A program made the translations under genes and the position numbers. From Rhodobacter sp. (GTDB lineage Bacteria; Pseudomonadota; Alphaproteobacteria; Rhodobacterales; Rhodobacteraceae): DNA of 58,047 nucleotides. Position 1 is the stretch's first letter. The number at the start of each line of letters is the position of its first letter. The notes beneath the pieces are model-generated. The model saw only the letters and a list, made by a program, of their open reading frames with translations. It ran no database searches and had not been told where the DNA came from. The stretch covers positions 1-58,047 of the forward strand of contig JAIXRW010000020.1 of NCBI GenBank assembly GCA_027484985.1. The letters are read 5' to 3'. Positions 1-9,096 of this stretch are shown here, in pieces.

Positions 1-24
1 AGCAAGCCGTATGACGCTGCCCAC

Positions 25-114
25 GGACAGGTGGCCGAGTGGTCGAAGGCGCACGCCTGGAAAGTGTGTAGGCGGGGAACCGTCTCGAGGGTTCGAATCC
101 CTCTCTGTCCGCCA
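25..114 (+). tRNA. tRNA-Ser (anticodon GGA)
   Basis: The cloverleaf can be read directly. The 7-bp acceptor stem pairs 25-31 with 104-110, and the anticodon arm is CACGC-CTGGAAA-GTGTG with anticodon GGA at 59-61 (reads UCC and UCU). The variable arm is long, as in class II tRNAs, the T-arm carries GTTCGAATC, and a G discriminator is followed by encoded CCA at 112-114. tRNA genes are common edges of genomic islands, and everything downstream here is accessory, but I find no second copy of the tRNA 3' end inside the window. Confidence 0.96.
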
Positions 115-424
115 CTTGCCCTCGCGAAAGCGTTCTCTCGATCCAGCTGCGGCCGGATTTTTCCGTTGTTTTCGGGGCTTATGCGGCAGGGGCTGTTAAC
201 CGGCCCATACCGCCGAAGGCGCACACCCGTTCTCTTCGGGCCCATATTCTCCGGACCTGTTAACCGATGGCTTTCCGGTGAACAGTCTTATGATATTGAA
301 AAGCATGACTAATTTATTTGCACCCCGTGGGGCAGGTTCTCGGTTCCTTCCCCTTCTCGGTCGGGTCTGGCATCGAACACGTGAAGGATCCATGCCCACT
401 TGACCTATGATTGTCGATCGATGG
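115..424. other. Non-coding gap between tRNA-Ser and the methyltransferase operon
   Basis: There is no convincing gene in these 310 bases. A perfect 10-bp direct repeat, CTGTTAACCG, occurs at 193-202 and 257-266, each copy containing the palindrome GTTAAC. A very short CCCC/GGGG inverted repeat lies near 322-331. The minus-strand operon ends at 425 and must terminate here, but no strong hairpin with a T-run is visible. The gap may hold the left edge of the island. Confidence 0.5.
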
Positions 425-1510
425 TCAGATTAGCCCCACGATCCGGTTAGTTGCGACGGTGCCCAAGCGGAATAGCGTCTGCCGCTGGGCCGAGGCCAGC
501 CGCCATGAACGGGCGAGGTCTGACTCCCAAGGGGTCACGATGAGCTCAAACGAGCCATCGGTCAGGCGGCGGAACATAACGGCTGTGTCGGCATACTCAA
601 ATCCTCCCTGCGCGGACGTGGGCAGATTCATCCGCTCCATCTTGTTGTTGCCGTGCCACGTCAATCGTCTGTCGGCCCATACGCGCGCGCCGCTGCGAAG
701 GACGGGCTCACCAATCGTGAGATTATGCGGATAGTCGTACTGGTCGAACACAAAGCCGAAGAACCGATGGCCCCCGCGCGGCAGTTCCAGTTGGTTGCTC
801 GATCCGCCCTGAAGGGCCTCACCGTGGACCCACATGGCCGCGTAATCAGCCGGGTTGATGGCTCCATTCGCGATTGCGACCCTGAACAGGGGTAGCGCGG
901 CAGCGGCGACGGGTGCCGGCGCTGCTACAGGCTGCGCCTCCTGCTCGATCTCGGGCGGCGGCGGCTGGGCCTGGCGCAGAGCGGTATAGGCTGCAAGCAA
1001 GTCGTCGGTTAGAGCTGTCGTTCCAAAACGCGCCTTGTCAAAGGCAGCATCGGCATCGGCACGTGGAATGCTCAGCTGCACCCATGCCACCTCTGTGTTC
1101 ACGCTAAAGCCACGGGTCGTAAGGTTCGCCGAGCCGACCAGCGTGCTGCATGTCTGGGCATTGCGGCCAAAGACATAAAGCTTGGGGTGAAAGGCACGCT
1201 GCGGCATAAGCGAACCCTGTGCCAGTCGCTGCGCGCCGGAGACGAAAACCCTAGCGTTCGCTAGCGCGTGCCAATGCTGCAACGCCTGTGGTTCGGTAAG
1301 GCCGAAATCGAAGGATGTAACAAGTGTCTTGGGCATCGCCTCGAACGCGGCAGGACCCACAGCGTTCTCGACGGCGGACAGCAGTATGCTTGCGCCGCCG
1401 AGCGTGACGTAAGCCGAGGCCACGCGGATTTCGACCGCCCCCGCCGTTACCATATCAACGAGAGCGTTGCGCAGGGTCGCCGGTTCCGCAGCGTTCTGGA
1501 CGATCAGCAC
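425..1510 (-). CDS. Phospholipase-D-fold nuclease-like protein, last gene of the methyltransferase operon
   Basis: This 361-residue protein carries one HxK half-site of the PLD nuclease fold: H108 and K110 in FHPKLYVFG, then GSAN at 126-129 and an acidic residue near 140. PLD-fold proteins of this kind include restriction nucleases such as BfiI and the DISARM protein DrmC; a single HxK motif would imply action as a dimer. The start is a GTG at 1510 preceded by a strong GGAGGAGG, and it overlaps the upstream methyltransferase gene by 7 bases, so the two are translationally coupled. The C-terminal half has no motif I recognise. From its position after three methyltransferases I infer that it is the restriction or nuclease component. 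A phospholipid-cleaving enzyme is unlikely because there is no signal peptide and no second HKD motif. Confidence 0.8.
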   Translation of the reverse strand: MLIVQNAAEPATLRNALVDMVTAGAVEIRVASAYVTLGGASILLSAVENAVGPAAFEAMPKTLVTSFDFGLTEPQALQHWHALANARVFVSGAQRLAQGSLMPQRAFHPKLYVFGRNAQTCSTLVGSANLTTRGFSVNTEVAWVQLSIPRADADAAFDKARFGTTALTDDLLAAYTALRQAQPPPPEIEQEAQPVAAPAPVAAAALPLFRVAIANGAINPADYAAMWVHGEALQGGSSNQLELPRGGHRFFGFVFDQYDYPHNLTIGEPVLRSGARVWADRRLTWHGNNKMERMNLPTSAQGGFEYADTAVMFRRLTDGSFELIVTPWESDLARSWRLASAQRQTLFRLGTVATNRIVGLI

Positions 1511-4500
1511 TTCGGTGCCTCCTCCCCGCTGCCGCTCCCACTGGTCGAAGCTATGGATGTTCCGGCCAGAGCAGACCGGGCCAGCGTTTCAAGCTGCACC
1601 AGGAGCGGCGATCCTTCGAGCAGCGCGCGCAATTTGCGGCGGCGCGCTGTCAGCGCTTTGGCAGGGTCGGCCAGATAGGGGTCGGTCGTGCAGTGGCCCT
1701 CGGCAAGTACGGCAATGTCCTTCGCGAGGGCCCCGATCTTCCGGTGGTCACCGTTGCTGGCATCGTATGCGGGCATCATCCTGTAGGGCAGCGTGTGGAG
1801 ATGCCGTTCGCCGAAATCTCCCTTGGGGTTGAACGCGAGGGTGGCGTTGGTGAGCGCCACGCTGTTGAGCATGCCGACCTGGTACCAGGCCTCGTCTGCG
1901 TCGGCCACGACCTTCCAGTAAAGGGTCTGATCGACGACAAGATCCTGGGCCTGCGCAACCGGAAGACACGCCGCGCAGATTATCTTTCCGCCAGCCCCGG
2001 CCAGAATGAGATGCCCGGCTGCCCCAAACACCTGTTTGGACAGCTTGCCCCGTTCGTCGATGCGCTGCTGGAGCGTTTTTCCTTTCCCGACCGTTTTGAG
2101 CTTCTGGTTGATCGCGGCGAAGCGCCGCGCGGTCTGGGTAAATCCCAAGCGGCGGATTCCAGTCTCGTCAAGAATGCTCCATGTCCCGTCGGCCGCGCGC
2201 AGCACCGGCAAAGCCATGGGCGCGCGGTGGGCACCGAGAACGAATGGAAGCAGGTTTTCCGACTGCGCCATGCGATAGATAAAGCGCGGGGCGACATGAC
2301 CGGGAAATCGCTCGGCCGCCATCTCCTTGGCAGATTTGATCGTAAACCCCCAAGCGGAAGCGCGGGTCGGCGTATCGACACGGTATTCCGGCCCAGCATT
2401 CTGGACGATGTCCACGCATACCGCCGTGCGAGGCATTAGATCGGCCCCCTGCTGCGGCAGGTCTGCCCCGCCGCTGGCCACGGCCGCGCCGCCTCCCTTT
2501 TCGAGCACCCAGGCGCTGCGCGCCGACCCGATGGTGCGAACTGAAAAGCCTGCGGCATCCAGCCCCGCATCGGTCGCGACGAAGCCGGCGAACGCGTTCT
2601 GCGGAAGCCCGGTCGTGTCCGCTCGCTTGTGTCCGACCAGTGCCGCGCCGGGATACTTGAAGGTGCCGGGCGCTACCTGCCAGACTTCGGCGATGTCGAA
2701 TGGCACGGGACGGTCGCTTGCCAGGAAGTCATGCCGCCGCAGCCGCTCGTGATGGTTTCCGTTCAGCACAGTGCCAGGCACGAGACAGGCGACGCAGGCA
2801 TCCGGCCCGAGATAGCGGTCGATTGCGTGAAGCAGGTGCATCGTCCCAAGCTCAAGATGAAGGAAGGACTGTCCCGCCGGCTGGATGCCGTAGAGTTTCG
2901 CCCTGCCTTTCAGAAGGTCCCGATAGGGATTGTCGGCCAATCCGCTCATGGCGAGCCACGGCGGATTAGACACAAGCCCGTTGAAGTGGCCGGTCAGGAG
3001 TCCCGGCCTGTATGTATTGCGCAGGATGAACGCCCAAATGCCGTTGCGCCCGGCGACCGCCAGTTCAGCCATGCGATGCGCCAGCGGGAAAAGCGCGTCT
3101 GAAAGCTGCTTGTAAAGCTCCGGCGGCAATGTGATCCCGAACGCCTCGATCGTGCCATCGAGAAAGCTGTCCGCGTCGGCCTTGCTAAAGCCCGCGACGG
3201 TCCCGCGCCGCTGCGCGTCGCGCGCTTCGTCGTAAGCCCAGTCCACGATCCGGTCGAAAAACTCCCGGTAGGCGGGCTGCACGAGCGCCGTCGGCAGTTG
3301 GATGGTCGCGCCGTCGAGGGAAACCGGAATGGTGTCGCTTTCGCCGACCAAGGGAACTGACGCGGAGACCGGCGTGACGGCGAACAGCGAGTCCGCGTGA
3401 TAGACCGGGATGACGATTGGTTTCGTCGCCGCCTTGATCTCGGCCGACAGGCTCACGACCCATGTCGCCTTCGCGAGGCTGACGGCCAGTGGGTCGATAT
3501 CAAAGCCGGTCGCAACGTCTGCGAGCTGTTCGATCGCGGTAAAGCCGAACCGGTCCCGCGTCGCCTTTATGATTTCCGCGATCATCGTGCCGGACCCGCA
3601 GCACATATCGACGATCCGAGGGCTTTCCCCTGTCGGGAGGCCGTCGATGCAACGGTCGGCAAGCAGGCGTGCGAGCCAGTGCGGGGTCCATTCCTGCCCG
3701 AGCAGCTTGCGCTGGCTACGCCGGGCCAGCTGCGCCATGAGGCGGCCGAACAGATCCTCTTCAGGATACCACCCGAAATCGTAAGCATAGAGATCGCGCT
3801 GGAGATCGCGGGCCACCGCGACGAGCCGGTCGATGTAGGACGGGCCGAGAAGCCACCCGAAATAGTCCTGCTCGACCACATTCTCCAGCTGGAAATTGTT
3901 GCGGAAGAATGCGCCGTTTAGCACCGCCTTCAGTTCTTCGTCCGTGCTGAGCAGCGCCTTGGCCGTCAGCACGTTTGCGCTCAGCAGCCGCGCGAGCAGC
4001 GTCACATAGGCTTCATCGACATACGCGGCGGTCCGGAAGGTTCCCGCCGGCCCCTCCAGGTGATCGACGAAGCGAGACCAGAGGTCGGTCGCTAGGCTCG
4101 CCGACGGATTGGCCGCGCGCCCCTCGTTCACCAACAGCGACAAAGGCCCCACGCTGCTCTTATGCGCGGCCGAGTCCATGCCAAGATCGGAAGCGAGGAA
4201 CTCCGCGCGCAGGGGCCGGGACTGCTCGCGCGCCAGATGCTTCCTGATGAAAGCACCGAGCTGTTCGGCGGACAAGACGCTGTCATCGGCCAGCGTCAGT
4301 TCTTCAATAACGACGAGCGTGATATCGGCAGCGGTGCAGGCGGACGGATCGACACCCGGTGCAAGCACGGCATCGTAGGCGCACCATTCGACTGTGTCGG
4401 ACAGCACGCCCCGGACCGTGGAAATCGGCATGCCTGCGCGGACTAGTCCCGCCGCCTGCTCCTGCACCTGCGCGTAGCCGGTGTCGCGCTTGGCCGTGTT

Positions 4501-4770
4501 GCGCAGGTCAGATTCGTATTCGATCGTGGTCGATCCCACAAGATTGTCTATGAACCGGGACGCGGCCTTGCCCGATCTCGTGCCGACCTTGGTGTGCGCC
4601 TCGGTCCCTTCGGTGTAGTTGTTGATCCAGGTTTCATGCGCGCTGTCGGGGAACATGAGCCGTAACCGCCCCTGGAACTCGCTGCGCAGGACCGCCTCAA
4701 CGCGACCCGCGTCCCGCAGCATGCGGCAGCGACCGATGGTTTCGCGAATGCGGGCAAGGTCAGCTGTCAT
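1504..4770 (-). CDS. Large N6-adenine DNA methyltransferase (type IIG / HsdM-like)
   Basis: This 1,088-residue protein has the amino-methyltransferase motifs: the SAM-binding VDMCCGSGT near residue 386, a following FDIDPLAVSLAKA, and the catalytic NPPW near 602. The order motif I then motif IV fits the gamma class of N6-adenine methylases. About 380 residues precede motif I and about 480 follow NPPW, leaving room for target recognition and possibly for a nuclease, as in type IIG enzymes. The N-terminal IEYESDL segment could be part of a PD-(D/E)XK-like domain, but I cannot show this. The ATG at 4770 was chosen because it overlaps the stop of the upstream methylase by 11 bases; a longer reading to 5142 is arginine-rich shadow sequence. 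It overlaps the PLD gene downstream by 7 bases. Confidence 0.85.
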   Translation of the reverse strand: MTADLARIRETIGRCRMLRDAGRVEAVLRSEFQGRLRLMFPDSAHETWINNYTEGTEAHTKVGTRSGKAASRFIDNLVGSTTIEYESDLRNTAKRDTGYAQVQEQAAGLVRAGMPISTVRGVLSDTVEWCAYDAVLAPGVDPSACTAADITLVVIEELTLADDSVLSAEQLGAFIRKHLAREQSRPLRAEFLASDLGMDSAAHKSSVGPLSLLVNEGRAANPSASLATDLWSRFVDHLEGPAGTFRTAAYVDEAYVTLLARLLSANVLTAKALLSTDEELKAVLNGAFFRNNFQLENVVEQDYFGWLLGPSYIDRLVAVARDLQRDLYAYDFGWYPEEDLFGRLMAQLARRSQRKLLGQEWTPHWLARLLADRCIDGLPTGESPRIVDMCCGSGTMIAEIIKATRDRFGFTAIEQLADVATGFDIDPLAVSLAKATWVVSLSAEIKAATKPIVIPVYHADSLFAVTPVSASVPLVGESDTIPVSLDGATIQLPTALVQPAYREFFDRIVDWAYDEARDAQRRGTVAGFSKADADSFLDGTIEAFGITLPPELYKQLSDALFPLAHRMAELAVAGRNGIWAFILRNTYRPGLLTGHFNGLVSNPPWLAMSGLADNPYRDLLKGRAKLYGIQPAGQSFLHLELGTMHLLHAIDRYLGPDACVACLVPGTVLNGNHHERLRRHDFLASDRPVPFDIAEVWQVAPGTFKYPGAALVGHKRADTTGLPQNAFAGFVATDAGLDAAGFSVRTIGSARSAWVLEKGGGAAVASGGADLPQQGADLMPRTAVCVDIVQNAGPEYRVDTPTRASAWGFTIKSAKEMAAERFPGHVAPRFIYRMAQSENLLPFVLGAHRAPMALPVLRAADGTWSILDETGIRRLGFTQTARRFAAINQKLKTVGKGKTLQQRIDERGKLSKQVFGAAGHLILAGAGGKIICAACLPVAQAQDLVVDQTLYWKVVADADEAWYQVGMLNSVALTNATLAFNPKGDFGERHLHTLPYRMMPAYDASNGDHRKIGALAKDIAVLAEGHCTTDPYLADPAKALTARRRKLRALLEGSPLLVQLETLARSALAGTSIASTSGSGSGEEAPKC

Positions 4771-6889
4771 GGACGGTCCTTTGTCGGGCGGCGCACGCGG
4801 CCTTGAGCCGGGAGTCGATATGACGCGCCGCCTCTTCGAGGTCGCGTCCATCGATGCCGGGCAACGCAGCCGCCAGAATGAACATGTTGATCTGTTGCTG
4901 GGCCGACGGCACTGCCGCGGCCAGTTGCTCTCCGAGCGTGGCGAGTCTTTCGCAGTCCCGGTCGGACAATGGCGGAATCGGCACCTGACGGATGTGCGTC
5001 GCTTCGAGTTTGAGCGCGCCGCCGCCAAGCGGCGTGCCGACGGATTCCATCGCTGCCCGGCACCAGCTACTGTGGAACAGGGCGTAGAGCGCGTGAACTG
5101 TCCATCGCCTCTCTTCCGCCCACAGGGTTGAAAAATTGGCATCGATCAGGATGGGCGGCTGGGTATTGAGCGCAACGGCAGGTGTCCCGTGATTGATCCG
5201 CGGCGTGAAGATCACGGGCAGGTGGCGCGCGGTGAAGGCTGGCAACATGTACCAGAAGCGCGGAACGTCGCGGCCATTGGCCGGCCGGCGGACATTGGTG
5301 CGTACGGCCGATAGGTCGGGAATGAACCGCGCCGGCTCTTTGGGGTCCGGCGCATACCGGGCGGCGAGCCGCACGAACGATGCCAGTTCGGGCGGCATGA
5401 CGCGCGGCACTGACACACCTTGCCTGCGGTAAGCCTCCGCAGCTTCAGTGACGGCCGGCTGGTCTTCCGGCAGGACCCAGTCCGACAGATCGAGCACGCG
5501 CGTTACCGGAAGGTAGCCGCTCGCAAAGGCCTCCATATCCGCCTGGCGATGGAGAACGGGCCGCAGCGCCGCCGCCGGAACACGGAGACGCATGTTCTGA
5601 AAGCTCTGCGACGCTTCGACTGTGACGGTTTCGTTCTCATCCTCACCGGCAAGCGTCACATAGAAAAACCGGTTGCAACCCGAACGCAGGCCCTGGCTCA
5701 CCCGGATGCCCGCCCGTTCAAGCGTCTGGAGACGAGCCGGCGCCGCGCCAGGCGGCAGCATGTCGCGCAATCCTTCCGGCATCGCCGCCGGCCGTGCCTC
5801 CGCGACTGAAAAGAGCGGCAGCGCGTCGCGCTGGCTTTCGGCGTTCTGAAACCAGCTCTTGCGTCCAAGGCGCTGCTCCAGTGTTCGCCATTCCTCATTC
5901 AGCGCAAACTGACGGCTCTCGATGCCCGGAACCTCCCGGTTCGCCGCGGTCGCCCACGTTGCGAAATCCCGCTCTGGTTCCGGCCCGGGGAAGGCGCTCC
6001 CTACAAGGGACTCTCCGCCCGCCGCCGCCGGCGTCACTTGCAGCCAGTGTGCGGCAGGCAAGGACGACCGAGCAGACACGGGCGCTTGCGCCTCGTCCCA
6101 TGAGAGCCGCCGCGCGATCACAAGATGCGTTCGCACCAGCGCGTCCGAAAACCAGCCGGGCTGCGTATCGGCGATGATGTATTCAAGGCGAAACGCCCGC
6201 AGCATCACGTAGCGCACGACATCAGCGTAGTCGCGCGAGCGCCAAGTAGCCGGAACGACTAGGGCTAGGCGGCCGCCCGGACGCGTCAGCAGGGCGGACA
6301 GGAGCCAGGCCGGCACCGAAAGATCGGCAAGGCCCGAGTATCCTTCGACCAGCGACTGCCAGAGCGCGCGTTCGCCGCCGGTCACGCGCGCGTTCACAAT
6401 CGCGGACAGGCCCCGGCGCACGTCTCCGACACCGGCACCGTTCCCGTTTTGCGACTGGTATCTCACATACGGGGGATTGGTAATGACTAGATCGTAGCCG
6501 GGCGCATCCATCGCAGCGACGATTGCTGGATCAAAGGCGCTGCCCGTGACAATGCGGGCAGCGGCGACGGCACCGTCCGCCTGCAACGCCGCGGTCCTAC
6601 GGCCGCAGAAGGCGGACGTCTCAGGGTCGAGCTCGATGCCGTCCAGCCGGCCGAGCCGGGCGTCTCGCGCCCGCGCCGTCAATGCGGCCGCGTCGAGAAG
6701 GTCGCCGTGACCGGCCATTGGATCGATCACGGCGCGCGCATCGGGGTCGAGCGCGATGTGCGCTAGCAGTGTCCCTAGCGGCAATCCGGTGAAGAACTGC
6801 CCCAGGCGCTTCCGCTGGGCGGGCGGCAGGCCTTCCTCAAAGGAGCGCGCCGAGGACCTGATCGTGCTGACCGCGTCAGTCGCCGGCAC
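4760..6889 (-). CDS. N6-adenine DNA methyltransferase (Eco57I-like methylase domain)
   Basis: This protein of about 709 residues has a SAM-binding site VIDPMAGHGDLLDAA near residue 60 and the catalytic NPPY near residue 138 within VITNPPYVRYQSQNG. That arrangement is typical of Eco57I/HsdM-type N6-adenine methylases. The long region after the catalytic domain (about 500 residues) probably recognises DNA. I chose the GTG at 6889 because GGGAG lies 9 bases upstream and the overlap with the previous gene is then only 14 bases; ATGs at 6940 and 6922 are alternatives without a visible ribosome site. The stop overlaps the next gene's start by 11 bases. It is the second of three unlike methylases in one operon, so the proteins probably act together or modify different strands or sites. 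Confidence 0.85.
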   Translation of the reverse strand: MPATDAVSTIRSSARSFEEGLPPAQRKRLGQFFTGLPLGTLLAHIALDPDARAVIDPMAGHGDLLDAAALTARARDARLGRLDGIELDPETSAFCGRRTAALQADGAVAAARIVTGSAFDPAIVAAMDAPGYDLVITNPPYVRYQSQNGNGAGVGDVRRGLSAIVNARVTGGERALWQSLVEGYSGLADLSVPAWLLSALLTRPGGRLALVVPATWRSRDYADVVRYVMLRAFRLEYIIADTQPGWFSDALVRTHLVIARRLSWDEAQAPVSARSSLPAAHWLQVTPAAAGGESLVGSAFPGPEPERDFATWATAANREVPGIESRQFALNEEWRTLEQRLGRKSWFQNAESQRDALPLFSVAEARPAAMPEGLRDMLPPGAAPARLQTLERAGIRVSQGLRSGCNRFFYVTLAGEDENETVTVEASQSFQNMRLRVPAAALRPVLHRQADMEAFASGYLPVTRVLDLSDWVLPEDQPAVTEAAEAYRRQGVSVPRVMPPELASFVRLAARYAPDPKEPARFIPDLSAVRTNVRRPANGRDVPRFWYMLPAFTARHLPVIFTPRINHGTPAVALNTQPPILIDANFSTLWAEERRWTVHALYALFHSSWCRAAMESVGTPLGGGALKLEATHIRQVPIPPLSDRDCERLATLGEQLAAAVPSAQQQINMFILAAALPGIDGRDLEEAARHIDSRLKAACAARQRTVHDS

Positions 6890-8753
6890 TGCATAAGACT
6901 CCCGGCAGCGTCTGTTCTGCATACCAGCGATAGAAGACATCAGCGTCGAGCGGGACTTGCTGATGATGGCTGAGGAAATGCGTTACAAGGCGGGAATACA
7001 GCCTCTGCGCGGTCACTTCGGCCGGATCATGCGCGGCGGTCGCCGCGCGGTGAAGGGCCGTCGCGACGGTCCATACACAGTCGTCCGCCCCTGCCTTGCT
7101 TTCGATCTTGGCCTCGGCCTTGCGGCGCGGCCCCAACAGGAGCACGGGGTCGCCGCGCACGGCCCCTTCAGTCGTGACCTGCTTGAAGCTGCCCTGCTTC
7201 TTGTCGAGAACCCCCGCATATTCCACATCGAAGCCGGCATCCTGATAGGCGCGCTGCAACGCGTTCCAGACTTCGGCGGACGCGGAATGAAACACCATCG
7301 TGGCTTTGCCGGACGGTTTCAAAATGCGGCGGGCCTCGCTGAATGACCGGGTCAGCAATTCCCTATACTCGTCGATGGACTTGCCCTGGTCCGGGCTCAC
7401 GATAGCTTCGTCCGTGCGGTCGGTAAACGTCTTGAGCCAAGCCTCGTTTATGAAACTGAGTTCGGCATAGGGTATGTTGGCCCCGAAGGGCGGGTCCGTG
7501 AACACATAGTCGATGCTCTCGGATGGCAGCGCGACATTGCAACTGGAACCGTGGACAACCTCGACCTTTCCACTGCCGCCGTGAATTGTCTCGAACGCCT
7601 GTGCAATCGTTGTCAGCTTGCGCCGCAATCCTGCAAAAAAGTTCTTCTCGACCGGCAGGCCGCTGACATACAGCACGCCTGGCTGGGCGCTGGTGACGAC
7701 CAGGTCCTTCTGACCGGACTTCGCCACGACGCGCGTCATGATCGTGCCGTGCGCCGCGTTGTAGCTCAGCAGCCAGAAGCGAAGCCCCTCGCGGAGCGCG
7801 CCGCGATAGGAGTCCACACGCTCCCACATCCGGGCGAACACGATGAGATTGCGCCGGGTGTAGAAATGATGAACGTGCGTAATGCCCTGATGGTAGCCCT
7901 TCCGGTAGAGGTCGCCCCAAGGGATCAGCGCCTTCGGCACGCATGATGGGATCGGCTCGGCCTCGATCTTCTTGATAAGCGTCAGGTCGGCGGCTGTGGC
8001 CGGACGCGACCAGCGTTTTTTTCCGGTCGAACCATAGACGCGGGCCATCACCCGCCCGCGCAGGGCGCGCTGTTCGCCCAATACGTCGTCACGCTCCTGC
8101 ACCGTCACCCGCGGCACACCGTCCAGCGGCTCTTCATGGCGGCATTCCGGGCAGGAGAAGGTGGAGGAAATCTCCGCCGGATCGAGCGCGACGCACGCAT
8201 CCCACAGGGTGACGACGCCCCGACAAGCAGGGCATCGCAGCTTGTCGCTCCAGATCAGATGACGAAGGGAGCCTTTCGCGCCGGATGGGTCGCGCGCCTC
8301 GTACATCCAGCCGTCTTCGCTCTCGCCTGCGGCCAATACATCTTCGGCCGCCTTCCTGAACGCGGCGGGATCAGGCGGATTGGTCAGGGTCCGGCCGACA
8401 AAAGAGCCGAGCGCGCCCAGCTCATAGAGAACGGCGTTGCGGGCACCCCATTGCACGTTAAGGTCGAGGCGGGCCGCTTCAGCGCGCAGTTCCGCCGTCG
8501 GCCGCTCGCACAGCAACGCGGCAAGGCCGGTCGTCCCGCTACCCCCGAACCCATCAAACACGGTGTCGCCGGGTTTGGTGTGGGCGGCGATATACAGAGC
8601 GATTGCTTCTGGCGATATCTTTGTTGGATATGGAAAGGCGCCGTAGAGGGCGCCAGTCCTCTTCGCAGCTAATGGCCGCCTGTATAGCGCGTTTAGAGCG
8701 GCCTCCGACATCGAATGGTCCGGTTTGGATAGCTCGGGCTGAATTTGAAGCAT
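6876..8753 (-). CDS. Site-specific DNA methyltransferase with zinc ribbon (DNA methylase N4/N6 type)
   Basis: This 625-residue protein shows FPYPTKISPEA followed by FDGFGGSGT at 66-74 (SAM-binding motif I) and DPPF at 420-423 (catalytic motif IV, TDPPFGANIPYAE). Between them are two CxxC pairs, CPAC and CPEC, that look like a zinc ribbon. The layout resembles the DUF1156-type and related large methylases found in defence loci. The start at 8753 (MLQIQPEL) has AGGGGA upstream; the longer reading to 8873 would run into the regulator gene and looks non-coding. It lies 37 bases after the ribbon-helix-helix gene and overlaps the next methylase, so it is the first enzyme gene of the operon. Confidence 0.85.
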   Translation of the reverse strand: MLQIQPELSKPDHSMSEAALNALYRRPLAAKRTGALYGAFPYPTKISPEAIALYIAAHTKPGDTVFDGFGGSGTTGLAALLCERPTAELRAEAARLDLNVQWGARNAVLYELGALGSFVGRTLTNPPDPAAFRKAAEDVLAAGESEDGWMYEARDPSGAKGSLRHLIWSDKLRCPACRGVVTLWDACVALDPAEISSTFSCPECRHEEPLDGVPRVTVQERDDVLGEQRALRGRVMARVYGSTGKKRWSRPATAADLTLIKKIEAEPIPSCVPKALIPWGDLYRKGYHQGITHVHHFYTRRNLIVFARMWERVDSYRGALREGLRFWLLSYNAAHGTIMTRVVAKSGQKDLVVTSAQPGVLYVSGLPVEKNFFAGLRRKLTTIAQAFETIHGGSGKVEVVHGSSCNVALPSESIDYVFTDPPFGANIPYAELSFINEAWLKTFTDRTDEAIVSPDQGKSIDEYRELLTRSFSEARRILKPSGKATMVFHSASAEVWNALQRAYQDAGFDVEYAGVLDKKQGSFKQVTTEGAVRGDPVLLLGPRRKAEAKIESKAGADDCVWTVATALHRAATAAHDPAEVTAQRLYSRLVTHFLSHHQQVPLDADVFYRWYAEQTLPGVLCSAGD

Positions 8754-8790
8754 GTGGTAACTGTCCCCTGAATTCTTCTTTTTTGTTATG

Positions 8791-9003
8791 TCAACTGCGA
8801 CGAGGTTGGTTTTTTTCGGACGAAGGACTCTGTGCTGCCCGCACCGGCTGCCGATGCCGGCGCAGATACTCATCTATCGCGCGCCTTACCACCCACGAGA
8901 CCGACACATCATCCTTGTTGGCCAGCATGTTCAGGGCGTCGAAGTCTCCGGACGTGACGCTCACGGTGACCCGGGGACCGAGTTTCTTAGGTCGGTGGTT
9001 CAT
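8791..9003 (-). CDS. Ribbon-helix-helix (CopG/Arc-type) regulator
   Basis: This 70-residue basic protein has the ribbon-helix-helix pattern: a short strand RVTVSVT, then helix FDALNMLANKDD, then VSVSWVVRRAIDEYL. Such proteins bind DNA as dimers and often autoregulate. The start at 9003 has GGAGGG six bases upstream, whereas a start at 9024 has none. It is the first gene of the minus-strand operon that continues with three methyltransferases and a PLD-fold protein, and an imperfect palindrome lies 48 bases upstream. I infer that it controls expression of the operon, as C proteins do in restriction-modification loci, though by a different fold. Confidence 0.8.
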   Translation of the reverse strand: MNHRPKKLGPRVTVSVTSGDFDALNMLANKDDVSVSWVVRRAIDEYLRRHRQPVRAAQSPSSEKNQPRRS

Positions 9004-9050
9004 GGCGCCCTCCGTGTGTTCCACTAATGTTCACCCTAGCGATTCGAAAC

Positions 9051-9073
9051 GTGATTGCAACATAGTGCATCAC
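9051..9073. promoter_or_regulatory. Candidate operator of the methyltransferase operon
   Basis: An imperfect inverted repeat, GTGATTGCA at 9051-9059 against TGCATCAC at 9066-9073, has one extra base in one arm. On the minus strand it overlaps a possible -35 (TTGCAA), followed 16 bases later by TAGGGT, just upstream of the ribbon-helix-helix gene. It is a plausible autoregulatory site; binding is not shown. Confidence 0.45.
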
Positions 9074-9096
9074 TTTGACTCATCATTCTTCAGATT

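Noticed and set aside
25..114. tRNA-Ser as attachment site of the element
   Set aside because: No second copy of the tRNA 3' end is present in the window, and the only integrase seen is a serine recombinase, which seldom uses tRNA genes.
226..240. CCCG/CGGG hairpin as terminator of the methyltransferase operon
   Set aside because: The stem is only four base pairs and no T-run follows on the minus strand.
1693..2439. Plus-strand frame of 248 codons inside the large methylase
   Set aside because: High GC produces long antisense frames; motifs for a methylase are on the minus strand and this frame has none.
4771..5142. N-terminal extension of the large methylase
   Set aside because: The extra 124 residues are arginine/serine-rich shadow sequence of the overlapping Eco57I-like methylase; ATG 4770 fits the overlap pattern.
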